A stretch of 8,236 nt of DNA, from positions 1-8,236 of the forward strand of contig JAJPEA010000084.1 in the NCBI GenBank assembly GCA_023252335.1, read 5' to 3'. This DNA comes from Nitrosotalea sp. GTDB taxonomy: Archaea; Thermoproteota; Nitrososphaeria; Nitrososphaerales; Nitrosopumilaceae. This document shows positions 1 to 5,083 of the stretch, piece by piece. A model generated the notes under the pieces. The model was not told where the DNA came from, searched no databases, and was given only the letters and a program-made list of their open reading frames with translations. Position 1 is the first letter of the stretch, and every line of letters starts with the position of its first letter. Made by a program: the position numbers and the translations under genes.

Positions 1-200
1 TTTGTAGTACTTGTGACCTTTGTAGTACTGCCACTAGCAGGGGCATGTCCATTTTGTGATGTTGGATCCGCTACAATGCTTGCCCAGTTTGGGTTGTGGA
101 TGGGCATTCCTTTTGCTTCTGCAAAGTGACCTGATGTCATGCCTGCGACTCCTACAACTAGTGCCAAGATGCCAAGGCTTGCTACTAATTTTTTTTCCAT
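1..200 (-). CDS. Small exported protein, partial (3' end beyond window)
   Basis: The minus strand has an open frame from an ATG at 200 down to base 1 with no stop, so 66 residues are visible and the gene runs off the left edge. The N-terminus is a textbook signal peptide: MEKK, a hydrophobic core LVASLGILALVVGVAG, and a likely cleavage near FAEA|KGMP (residues 26-30). The mature part begins KGMPIHNPNWASIVADP and becomes Ser/Thr-rich (GSTTKVTSTT), where the DNA shows a 10-nt direct repeat (1-10 and 19-28). That may be the start of a low-complexity, possibly glycosylated linker. A TATA-like octamer about 24 nt upstream of the ATG supports this start and a leaderless mRNA. Because it diverges from the gene at 339, the two share a 138-nt control region. 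No family is recognised and the function is unknown. The coding call is firm because of the signal peptide, promoter and open frame. Confidence 0.8.
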   Translation of the reverse strand, partial: MEKKLVASLGILALVVGVAGMTSGHFAEAKGMPIHNPNWASIVADPTSQNGHAPASGSTTKVTSTT

Positions 201-220
201 GATGAACACCGTAAATTTTT

Positions 221-228
221 TAATATAA
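221..228 (-). promoter_or_regulatory. TATA box of the minus-strand exported gene
   Basis: TTATATTA reads on the minus strand from 228 to 221. It is centred about 24 nt upstream of the ATG at 200, the spacing expected if transcription starts at or next to the start codon. There is no Shine-Dalgarno sequence in front of the ATG, which fits a leaderless transcript. Confidence 0.65.
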
Positions 229-231
229 CGC

Positions 232-250
232 GTTTGGAAAAATGTTCCAT
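232..250 (-). promoter_or_regulatory. Shared upstream promoter element, copy 1
   Basis: On the minus strand this reads ATGGAACATTTTTCCAAAC, identical over 19 nt to 5991-6009, which precedes the operon at 6044. CCAAA lies exactly 4 nt upstream of the TATA octamer (221-228) and ends 32 nt before the start codon. The core GGAA-N5-TTCC is a partial palindrome, as expected for a dimeric regulator. The CCAAA end may partly serve as the TFB recognition element, but the conservation extends well beyond that. The regulator is unknown. Confidence 0.6.
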
Positions 251-290
251 AGTAAATCTATTTTGAAATTTTTAAAACCGTTTTGTGCTA

Positions 291-317
291 GAACAATTTT
301 CCAAATTCCTTTTTATT
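291..317 (+). promoter_or_regulatory. Promoter of the gene at 339, with shared element copy 3
   Basis: GAACAATTTTCCAAA (291-305) matches 14 of 15 positions of the element at 5994-6008 and at 232-250 (minus strand). Four nt later comes a TATA-like octamer TTTTTATT (310-317), centred about 25 nt before the ATG at 339. CCAAA ends 33 nt before the ATG, compared with 32 and 35 nt in the other two copies. The match in spacing makes coincidence unlikely. The promoter also argues for the start at 339 rather than the upstream in-frame GTG at 285, which lies upstream of this promoter. Confidence 0.6.
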
Positions 318-338
318 CTTGCCAAAGTCGTTTTTACA

Positions 339-1061
339 ATGCAATCAAAACTAATCGCATCTGTTACATTGATGGCTATTATTGTAATATCCCTTGTACT
401 GCAAGAAAATTTTGCGCTTGCACAGCTTACTCAACTTCAAAATAAAGCAAAAAATCCACAAATCATGGAACCAAAAGTCTTTGCACGGTCAGACACTGTA
501 GTAGTGTATCCGATTTTTACCCAGGCTGCATATGGAAACAACGGCTTTTATGACTATTACAAGAAAATATGTGATTCCAAGTGCCTAACAATTCCCATTC
601 CATCAACGATCTATGGAAGCTATGTCTCAAGTGGGATGGGATTCATAATGTTAAGCTCTCTTAAATTTGATACTTTGACAGATGTGGACGTTGACAAAAA
701 TCCTGACATTTTAAAACAGTACAAAAGGGTCATAATCTTACACAACGAATACGTTACAAAGAAAGAATTTGACGCAATTACATCGCATCCAAATGTAATC
801 TATCTATATCCAAATGCCCTTTATGCAGAAGTCAAGGTAAATTATGCCACAAATCAGACTACCCTTGTTCGTGGACACAGCTATCCAACTCGAGATGTTG
901 TCAATGGATTTGGATGGAGATACGATAATTCAAAAATGGAGTACAACACTTCCTGTAAAAATCCATCATACTTTAAAGTTGCAAATGGGATGATGCTTAA
1001 TTGTTATCCTGAGCTGGTGATATCTGATAAAACATTCCTAAAATCACTTGTACAGCAATAA
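339..1061 (+). CDS. Exported four-cysteine protein of unknown function
   Basis: This encodes 240 residues. The ATG at 339 is chosen because it begins a clean signal peptide (MQSK, then the core LIASVTLMAIIVISLVL, cleavage near FALA|QLTQ, residues 26-29) and because a TATA box sits about 25 nt upstream. An in-frame GTG at 285 would add 18 residues ahead of the signal peptide and lies upstream of the promoter. The mature protein has four cysteines (78, 82, 206, 222), two of them as C-DSK-C, so disulfides are plausible outside the cell. Conspicuous stretches are YGNNGFYDYYKK (65-76), VDVDKNPDILKQYKRVIILHNEYVTKKEFDAI (116-147, beta strand then helix), VIYLYPNALYAEV (153-165) and LVRGHSYP (176-183). 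The alternating strand/helix pattern suggests an alpha/beta fold, loosely like amidotransferase-type or dimethylformamidase C-terminal domains, but no catalytic triad can be asserted. It has no C-terminal anchor. It looks like a conserved thaumarchaeal exported family; the function is unknown. Confidence 0.85.
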   Translation: MQSKLIASVTLMAIIVISLVLQENFALAQLTQLQNKAKNPQIMEPKVFARSDTVVVYPIFTQAAYGNNGFYDYYKKICDSKCLTIPIPSTIYGSYVSSGMGFIMLSSLKFDTLTDVDVDKNPDILKQYKRVIILHNEYVTKKEFDAITSHPNVIYLYPNALYAEVKVNYATNQTTLVRGHSYPTRDVVNGFGWRYDNSKMEYNTSCKNPSYFKVANGMMLNCYPELVISDKTFLKSLVQQ

Positions 1062-1111
1062 TTACATACACTGATTTCCTCTACAAAATTAAGGTTAGAT
1101 GATAATTCAAT

Positions 1112-1120
1112 GGAGATGAT
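1112..1120 (+). promoter_or_regulatory. Ribosome binding site for the TTG start at 1126
   Basis: GGAGATGAT differs at one position from GGAGGTGAT, the complement of the archaeal 16S rRNA 3' end, and ends 5 nt before the TTG at 1126. The ATG at 1121 is followed by a stop after three codons, and a TGA in the reading frame at 1117-1119 excludes any earlier start. The Shine-Dalgarno sequence therefore fixes TTG as the start. Unlike most genes in this window, this one appears to have a leader. Confidence 0.7.
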
Positions 1121-1125
1121 ATGAT

Positions 1126-1734
1126 TTGGTAAACGAGGAAGATCTGGTAAATAGAATAGTCAAAATTAAAAGTCTCAGAGAGGAGTGTTTCAAATATTTA
1201 GAAAGTTCTAATCAAGGGATGCTTACACGACAATTGATCTACAGTATTGCAAAACTTACGTCTGAAAAGATGGGGCCAGTCAAGCTTGCCGAGATTTCTC
1301 AGGATGTATTTTCAATCTCGGATAAATCAAAGCAAGATACTATACGACTCACAATAGAGAAGAGCTTACTAAAATGTGGTATGGTTGAGAAGCTAAAATA
1401 CGCTCCAAATGACGTCAGGTACATTTTAACAGGTTATCGATTCCAAAAGACAAAAAAGATTGAAAGTTTCAGAGGGGATTCCAGTGATCCAGTAGGTGAA
1501 GTCTTTGAAATACCTCGAACAAGTTGGCCCATACCTGATGATTATTTTATCTTGCGCGCAAAAAAAGAAGGACATGTAGAGGCATTAAAGAAACTACATT
1601 CTGATTATGATTCTGGTCATGTTCAAAAGGGCACATATGAGATATTGTCGCATAAACTTAATGATAATCTGGGTCGTCTAACTAAAAAAATTACAACAAA
1701 GTACAATGATCTTGATGAATTGGTAGGCAAGTAA
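1126..1734 (+). CDS. Predicted winged-helix cytoplasmic protein, operon partner of a membrane protein
   Basis: This encodes 202 residues from a TTG start preceded by a strong Shine-Dalgarno sequence. It has no signal peptide or membrane segment, so it is cytoplasmic, unlike most neighbours. Residues about 33-108 read as a winged helix-turn-helix: helices around LTRQLIYSIAKLTSE and VKLAEISQDVF, a putative recognition helix in SKQDTIRLTIEKSLLKCGMVEK (68-89), and a wing strand at VRYILTGYRF (97-106). Residues 139-190 are helical (YFILRAKKEGHVEALKKLHSDY..., then a second helix through LSHKLNDNLGRLTKKI), resembling the short helical hairpins that mediate oligomerisation or docking. The gene ends 3 nt before another TTG-started gene encoding a one-pass membrane protein with its own helical cytosolic tail. 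The two are almost certainly co-transcribed and may form a signalling pair. DNA binding is inferred from the predicted fold only; a protein-protein winged helix is an alternative. Confidence 0.85.
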   Translation: MVNEEDLVNRIVKIKSLREECFKYLESSNQGMLTRQLIYSIAKLTSEKMGPVKLAEISQDVFSISDKSKQDTIRLTIEKSLLKCGMVEKLKYAPNDVRYILTGYRFQKTKKIESFRGDSSDPVGEVFEIPRTSWPIPDDYFILRAKKEGHVEALKKLHSDYDSGHVQKGTYEILSHKLNDNLGRLTKKITTKYNDLDELVGK

Positions 1735-1737
1735 ACC

Positions 1738-2916
1738 TTGGAAACAAAACTTCTTACTGTATTGCCATATCTGGCAAGTGTTGTTTTATTGACCGTATCA
1801 TTTTCTGTCTTTGGCCATGATTGCATAAAACAAGCCTATGCAGATTCCACTGTCAATCTGACAATAAAATTTGCAAATGAGACTTTTCAATCTAATATTA
1901 TCAATATTGGTAATGGCGAAAAGTATACTCTTTCACAGGAATATTCTTGGGTGCGGGATCAAACAAGCAGATACAACTTGCAAGCATATTCTATTGATAA
2001 TGGACCATATGTGAACATTCCAAGAGTAGCACGTGGAAATTTTACTCTTGATGTGCCAACAGATTCCAACCATGAAGTTACATTTTTGGCAGCAATACAA
2101 TATCCAATAGAGATAGTAGGTATTGACTCGGTCTCATTTACACCACCATCTCCTACAAATGACAACTGGTTTGATATCAATTCTGATGAGCAGATCTCAG
2201 TTCCATATGTCATACAATCTGATGATAAAAATACTCGAGAACAACTCAAGGGATGGTCATATGACGGTGAAGATGCACAACAAATCCAACGATTAGAATC
2301 TGGTGTATTTACAACTCCACAAATCCATGTATCTAGTAGTCACAGTATTAATTTCGTATATTCAACCCAGTACTATCTTAATCTGATCTCTGAATATGGC
2401 CATGTTACAGGAACAGGTTGGTATGATTCTGGTACCAATGCTACTTTATCTTCAATTTCTAGCGATGACTTTCCAATACGACATGTATTCTCAGGATGGA
2501 ATGGACAGGTTTTAGATCAAAGCAAACCCATTACCAGTGTTGTAATGGGAGGTCCTATGACAATTACTGCAAACTGGACTGTAGATTATACGCCTATGGC
2601 AATACTTGGAGCCCTGGTGGTAGGAGGGGTAGCAGGGTTTGCCATTTTGTACAAAAAGCGAAGAACAAAGTCATCGCAAGAAACACTTTTCACAAGACCT
2701 ATGGTCTCCGAGTCTGCAAAGGCTGAAACAGCACCAGTTGAGGACCACTCTACAGTCTCTGCCAGAGTATCTGACAATGCCTATTCAAAGGAGATTGATG
2801 ACTATGTGATACAAAAATCCATAGACAGCCTTGATCTGTTTGAAGCCCTTGGAGTTCTATCAAAAGAAAAGATTGCCAAAATTAAAGAAAATATGGCAAA
2901 AAGAGAAACTGATTGA
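1738..2916 (+). CDS. One-pass membrane protein with InlB-like bacterial repeat ectodomain
   Basis: This encodes 392 residues from a TTG start 3 nt after the upstream stop; the preceding in-frame codons hold a stop, so no earlier start exists. The Shine-Dalgarno sequence is weak (translation is probably coupled). The signal peptide is about 1-35 (core LLTVLPYLASVVLLTVSFSVF, cleavage near QAYA|DST). The ectodomain at about 36-284 is beta-rich. Its last module (211-281) carries the signature of divergent InlB B-repeats: YYLNLISEYGHVTGTGWYDSGT, then FSGWNG, then MGGPMTITANW. Weaker related modules end at HEVTFLAAIQY (112-122) and HSINFVYSTQY (202-212), so about three copies are likely. One transmembrane helix lies at about 285-304 and is followed by the stop-transfer KKRRTK. 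A cytosolic tail of about 85 residues ends in a helical segment (YVIQKSIDSLDLFEALGVL, then SKEKIAKIKENMAKR). This topology, paired with a cytoplasmic winged-helix gene, suggests surface sensing or adhesion linked to regulation. That functional link is inference. Confidence 0.88.
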   Translation: METKLLTVLPYLASVVLLTVSFSVFGHDCIKQAYADSTVNLTIKFANETFQSNIINIGNGEKYTLSQEYSWVRDQTSRYNLQAYSIDNGPYVNIPRVARGNFTLDVPTDSNHEVTFLAAIQYPIEIVGIDSVSFTPPSPTNDNWFDINSDEQISVPYVIQSDDKNTREQLKGWSYDGEDAQQIQRLESGVFTTPQIHVSSSHSINFVYSTQYYLNLISEYGHVTGTGWYDSGTNATLSSISSDDFPIRHVFSGWNGQVLDQSKPITSVVMGGPMTITANWTVDYTPMAILGALVVGGVAGFAILYKKRRTKSSQETLFTRPMVSESAKAETAPVEDHSTVSARVSDNAYSKEIDDYVIQKSIDSLDLFEALGVLSKEKIAKIKENMAKRETD

Positions 2917-2937
2917 TAATTTCATGTTAAAACCAAT

Positions 2938-2955
2938 GGTTCGCATCTTCGAACC
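2938..2955. repeat. Inverted repeat GGTTCG-N6-CGAACC
   Basis: Six-nt arms separated by CATCTT lie 80-97 nt upstream of the ATG at 3035, just after the 1738-2916 gene. It could be an operator for the downstream gene, because related TTCGA motifs occur at 2992-2998 and in the palindrome at 4622-4641. It could also act as an RNA hairpin at the end of the upstream transcript, though it is not followed by a T-run. Confidence 0.4.
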
Positions 2956-2991
2956 TGTTTACAAGGAAATTTCAGGAACAAAAAATTGTCA

Positions 2992-3013
2992 GTTCGAAAT
3001 AGTTGCTTAAATA
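2992..3013 (+). promoter_or_regulatory. Promoter of the helical secreted protein gene
   Basis: CTTAAATA (3006-3013) is centred about 25 nt before the ATG at 3035, the leaderless spacing. GTTCGAA (2992-2998) lies 7 nt upstream of it and resembles the arms of the inverted repeats at 2938-2955 and 4622-4641. It may be a regulator half-site, or its CGAAA portion may contribute to TFB binding. No Shine-Dalgarno sequence precedes the ATG. Confidence 0.5.
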
Positions 3014-3034
3014 GACTGTAAAGAATCCACAATC

Positions 3035-4480
3035 ATGAACCCAAAAGTGGCATACATGACTATAGCAACGCTACTGGTAGGTTCACTAGTCTCAAATGTA
3101 GCATTGGCAACAGATGGGGGTAATTCCAACCTTGTTTCAATACTAAACCAGTCCAAGCAGGCTGCCAAGGATAGGATTGCGCAACTACAAGATGCAGGAA
3201 TTAATACAACGGCTGATGTGCAATCTCAATACTCTCAGGGTCTTGTTGAGTACCAGGCTGCTTTGGGCTCGTTAAATAGTAATACTACTGATGGAAAGAC
3301 ACATGCGTTTCATGCCATGGAACTATTCAAGAATGTAATAGAGGCATCGCAACAACCCCTTACCACTCAATCAAATGATACTGATGTATTGTTACAAAAT
3401 ATTGCAGATTCCGAATCATATGCCAAAAAAATAAGGGTAATTGCATTGGCAAATGGAATATCTGCTAATTTTTCAGATTATGACAAGGCGATCAAGATGG
3501 CAACTGGATTTGTTGCCACAAATGATCTCACCTCTGCAAATGAGCAACTATCTACCGCACAAGATTTGCTTGACAAGATATATTCAGAGATGGAGATGCA
3601 GGCAGCATCAAACCAACCAGATAGGGTGACACAATTTCTAAAAGATACCCAAATCACATTGTCCCAAATGATAGATAATGCAAAATCGCTGGGGCTGTCG
3701 CAATCAACAATTGACACTCTTCAGGCAACATTAGATAAATTACAAAACGCAAAAACTACTGAAGATATTATAGATACAACCAACCAAACAGGCTCACTAC
3801 AAAACGTAGCAGACCAGTACAATGACCAGCGTTTAGTGAACTTTCAAAAGGAATCTGCAAGAATTGAGCATCAAGTTGGTGTATTACAAGCAAATGCAGT
3901 TAATATACAATTTTTAGGGTTTACTCAGATAATCCAGTTACTAGATGACATAAAACAAAAGATTGCAAACGGGCAGACTGATGAGGCCTCACAAGAACTT
4001 GACCAAGTGGATTCACTTTTAGCAAACATGAATGATGTAGTCAATGGTGCACCTGCATTAATACAACACATTACAGATGGAAAATCTCTTGCCCGCTCAT
4101 TACAAAATCAGGCCCAGGGCAATCAAAACTTGCTTGACAATATAGGTCAGGCAGCTCAAATGCTTGACAGCGCATATTCTATGATTATAAACGCAACCTC
4201 TACCTCAGATCTGGACGAGTCCAATCAGGTAATATCCCAGGCAACAGGATCTCTCAATGACATAAAAGATTCGCTTAATCCTAGCCCACAAGATAACTCT
4301 ACACAAGCTCAAAATCCTCCAGATAATTCTACCCCGACTCAAAACCCGGCTGATAACTCTACGCAATCTCAAAATAATCAGGACAACTCTACACAAGCTC
4401 AAAATCTTCCAGATAACTCTACTCAATCTCAAAATCCACCTGATAATACTGTGACTAGTTCCAATTCAACACAGAGTTAG
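3035..4480 (+). CDS. Secreted all-helical repeat protein with C-terminal DNST repeats
   Basis: This encodes 481 residues. The signal peptide is MNPKVAYMTIATLLVGSLVSNVALA|TDGG (cleavage near residue 25-26). The mature part contains no cysteine and no tryptophan and is rich in Gln, Asn, Asp, Ser and Ala. Residues about 31-412 appear to be five modules of 65-75 residues (roughly 31-105, 117-185, 199-262, 268-337, 341-412). Each reads as a short helical bundle with the pattern of a long helix, a Gly-containing turn, a helix, an acidic or Asn-rich loop, and a helix ending in LL or DL. Residues 420-469 are five 10-residue repeats of the form DNST-x-x-QN-x-x, then a Ser/Thr/Asn-rich end. The repeats add five NST sequons, so a glycosylated flexible tail is likely. 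There is no transmembrane helix, PEF signal or other anchor, so it is probably released or held non-covalently in the S-layer. Its own TATA box implies a separate leaderless transcript. A structural or adhesive envelope role is inferred; no enzyme motif is seen. Confidence 0.9.
   Translation: MNPKVAYMTIATLLVGSLVSNVALATDGGNSNLVSILNQSKQAAKDRIAQLQDAGINTTADVQSQYSQGLVEYQAALGSLNSNTTDGKTHAFHAMELFKNVIEASQQPLTTQSNDTDVLLQNIADSESYAKKIRVIALANGISANFSDYDKAIKMATGFVATNDLTSANEQLSTAQDLLDKIYSEMEMQAASNQPDRVTQFLKDTQITLSQMIDNAKSLGLSQSTIDTLQATLDKLQNAKTTEDIIDTTNQTGSLQNVADQYNDQRLVNFQKESARIEHQVGVLQANAVNIQFLGFTQIIQLLDDIKQKIANGQTDEASQELDQVDSLLANMNDVVNGAPALIQHITDGKSLARSLQNQAQGNQNLLDNIGQAAQMLDSAYSMIINATSTSDLDESNQVISQATGSLNDIKDSLNPSPQDNSTQAQNPPDNSTPTQNPADNSTQSQNNQDNSTQAQNLPDNSTQSQNPPDNTVTSSNSTQS
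4292..4450 (+). repeat. 30-bp in-frame tandem repeat (five units plus a partial)
   Basis: Units start at 4292, 4322, 4352, 4382 and 4412, with a partial unit at 4442-4450. Each encodes DNST followed by x-x-QN-x-x. The DNA units differ mostly at third positions (gataactct, gataattct, gacaactct), while DNST and QN are kept. This pattern suggests selection on the protein rather than very recent expansion. The low-complexity tract could still vary in copy number between strains. Confidence 0.9.
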
Positions 4481-4621
4481 ATAGACGGTTCACAAAACAA
4501 GGACCTTCAGCTAGTACGGGCAACAATTTTCACATATTGAATAATTCTTGTTTTAAATCTGATGTGTGTGATTCTAAATTATGTTTTTCTGAAAATCTTT
4601 TGTAATTTGACCAAATTGTGG

Positions 4622-4641
4622 TAGTTCGATGGTTCGAACTA
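4622..4641. repeat. Perfect 8-bp palindrome TAGTTCGA-N4-TCGAACTA
   Basis: Two perfect 8-nt arms flank TGGT, about 97 nt upstream of the winged-helix gene start at 4738. The arms share AGTTCGA/TCGAACT with the inverted repeat at 2938-2955 and the half-site at 2992-2998, both upstream of the gene at 3035. This is a plausible operator, possibly autoregulatory. It could also form a short RNA hairpin. Confidence 0.5.
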
Positions 4642-4701
4642 GAAATTAGGCACAATTTTTTTTGCATGAGAAAAAAATCCAGCCGATCCTCGAAATGGTT
4701 C

Positions 4702-4714
4702 TTTATCTATTTAG
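4702..4714 (+). promoter_or_regulatory. TATA-like region of the winged-helix gene
   Basis: TTTATCTATTTAG ends 24 nt before the ATG at 4738, placing a TATA-like octamer (CTATTTAG, 4707-4714) about 27 nt upstream of the start. No Shine-Dalgarno sequence is present, so a leaderless mRNA beginning near 4738 is likely. The match to a TATA consensus is only moderate. Confidence 0.4.
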
Positions 4715-4737
4715 TGAAATATGTATCAAGTAATCAA

Positions 4738-5022
4738 ATGGCTTACAGAAACACGTTGCAAATCATAGGTGACATATTGGAGGTTGCCCATGAATATGGA
4801 AGAGAAGGTGCAAATGCATCACGATTTCTAACCAAGGCAAATCTCTCTTACAAGACATATCAGGGATTTGTAAACAAGCTTCTTAATACCGGTCTTCTTA
4901 ATGCGGTACAAATCGATAGTGAGAGTAGGGCATATGTTTTGACAGAAAAAGGAATGCTGTATTTGTCAAAATATGCAGAGTTTGAATCGCTGGCATCGTC
5001 ATTTGGTCTAGTCTCTATCTGA
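4738..5022 (+). CDS. Small winged-helix DNA-binding protein (HTH_45-like)
   Basis: This encodes 94 residues beginning MAYRNTLQIIGDILEVAHEYG. The ATG at 4738 is chosen over the upstream in-frame GTG 4618 and ATG 4666 because the family's domain begins here and a TATA-like box lies just upstream. The fold is a compact winged helix: helix 1 is RNTLQIIGDILEVAHEY, then GANASRFLTKANLSYKTYQGFVNKLLNTGLL (helix-turn-helix with recognition helix SYKTYQGFVNKLLNTG), then a wing at VQIDSESRAYVLTEKGMLYL, and a closing helix. The pattern IIGDIL, then TKANLSYKTYQGFV, then LLNTGLL, then YVLTEKG is typical of single-domain archaeal winged-helix proteins of the HTH_45 type (PF14947), which are abundant in thaumarchaea. 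It has no ligand domain. A perfect palindrome about 100 nt upstream and a related one before the gene at 3035 are candidate targets. Its specific regulon is not known. Confidence 0.9.
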   Translation: MAYRNTLQIIGDILEVAHEYGREGANASRFLTKANLSYKTYQGFVNKLLNTGLLNAVQIDSESRAYVLTEKGMLYLSKYAEFESLASSFGLVSI

Positions 5023-5053
5023 TTTTATAACCTACCTTGAAATTTAAAGAACG

Positions 5054-5061
5054 CTTAAAAA
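5054..5061 (+). promoter_or_regulatory. TATA box of the PEF-type surface protein gene
   Basis: CTTAAAAA is centred about 27 nt before the ATG at 5084 and resembles the CTTAAATA box of the gene at 3035. It supports independent transcription of the gene at 5084, only 61 nt after the winged-helix gene ends, with little or no leader. Confidence 0.5.
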
Positions 5062-5083
5062 TTTGATAAATGATTGACAGGTG

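Larger units (their letters stand above)
4481..4737. other. 257-nt intergenic region: T-rich ending, palindrome, promoter
   Basis: There is no convincing coding sequence here. T-runs at about 4580-4612 (GTTTTTCTG, CTTTTGTAATTTG) may terminate the upstream gene. A strong inverted repeat lies at 4622-4641, and a TATA-like stretch precedes the gene at 4738. An open frame from GTG 4618 or ATG 4666 runs into the downstream gene. The added residues (for example RKKSSRSSKWFFIYL) look like translated non-coding DNA and would cover the promoter, so the upstream starts are rejected. Confidence 0.6.

Noticed and set aside
285..338. GTG start at 285 for the exported protein
   Set aside because: It would place 18 residues before a complete signal peptide and lies upstream of the promoter.
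2938..2955. GGTTCG...CGAACC as a tRNA T-arm or terminator
   Set aside because: There is no tRNA around it, and no T-run follows the hairpin as expected for a terminator. It is kept only as an inverted repeat and possible operator.
4205..4432. Minus-strand frame with repeated RVI/ILSLCRV motifs
   Set aside because: It is the antisense shadow of the DNST tandem repeat.
4618..4737. N-terminal extension of the winged-helix protein from GTG 4618 or ATG 4666
   Set aside because: The extension covers the palindrome and the TATA-like region and lacks family-like sequence; the domain begins at ATG 4738.
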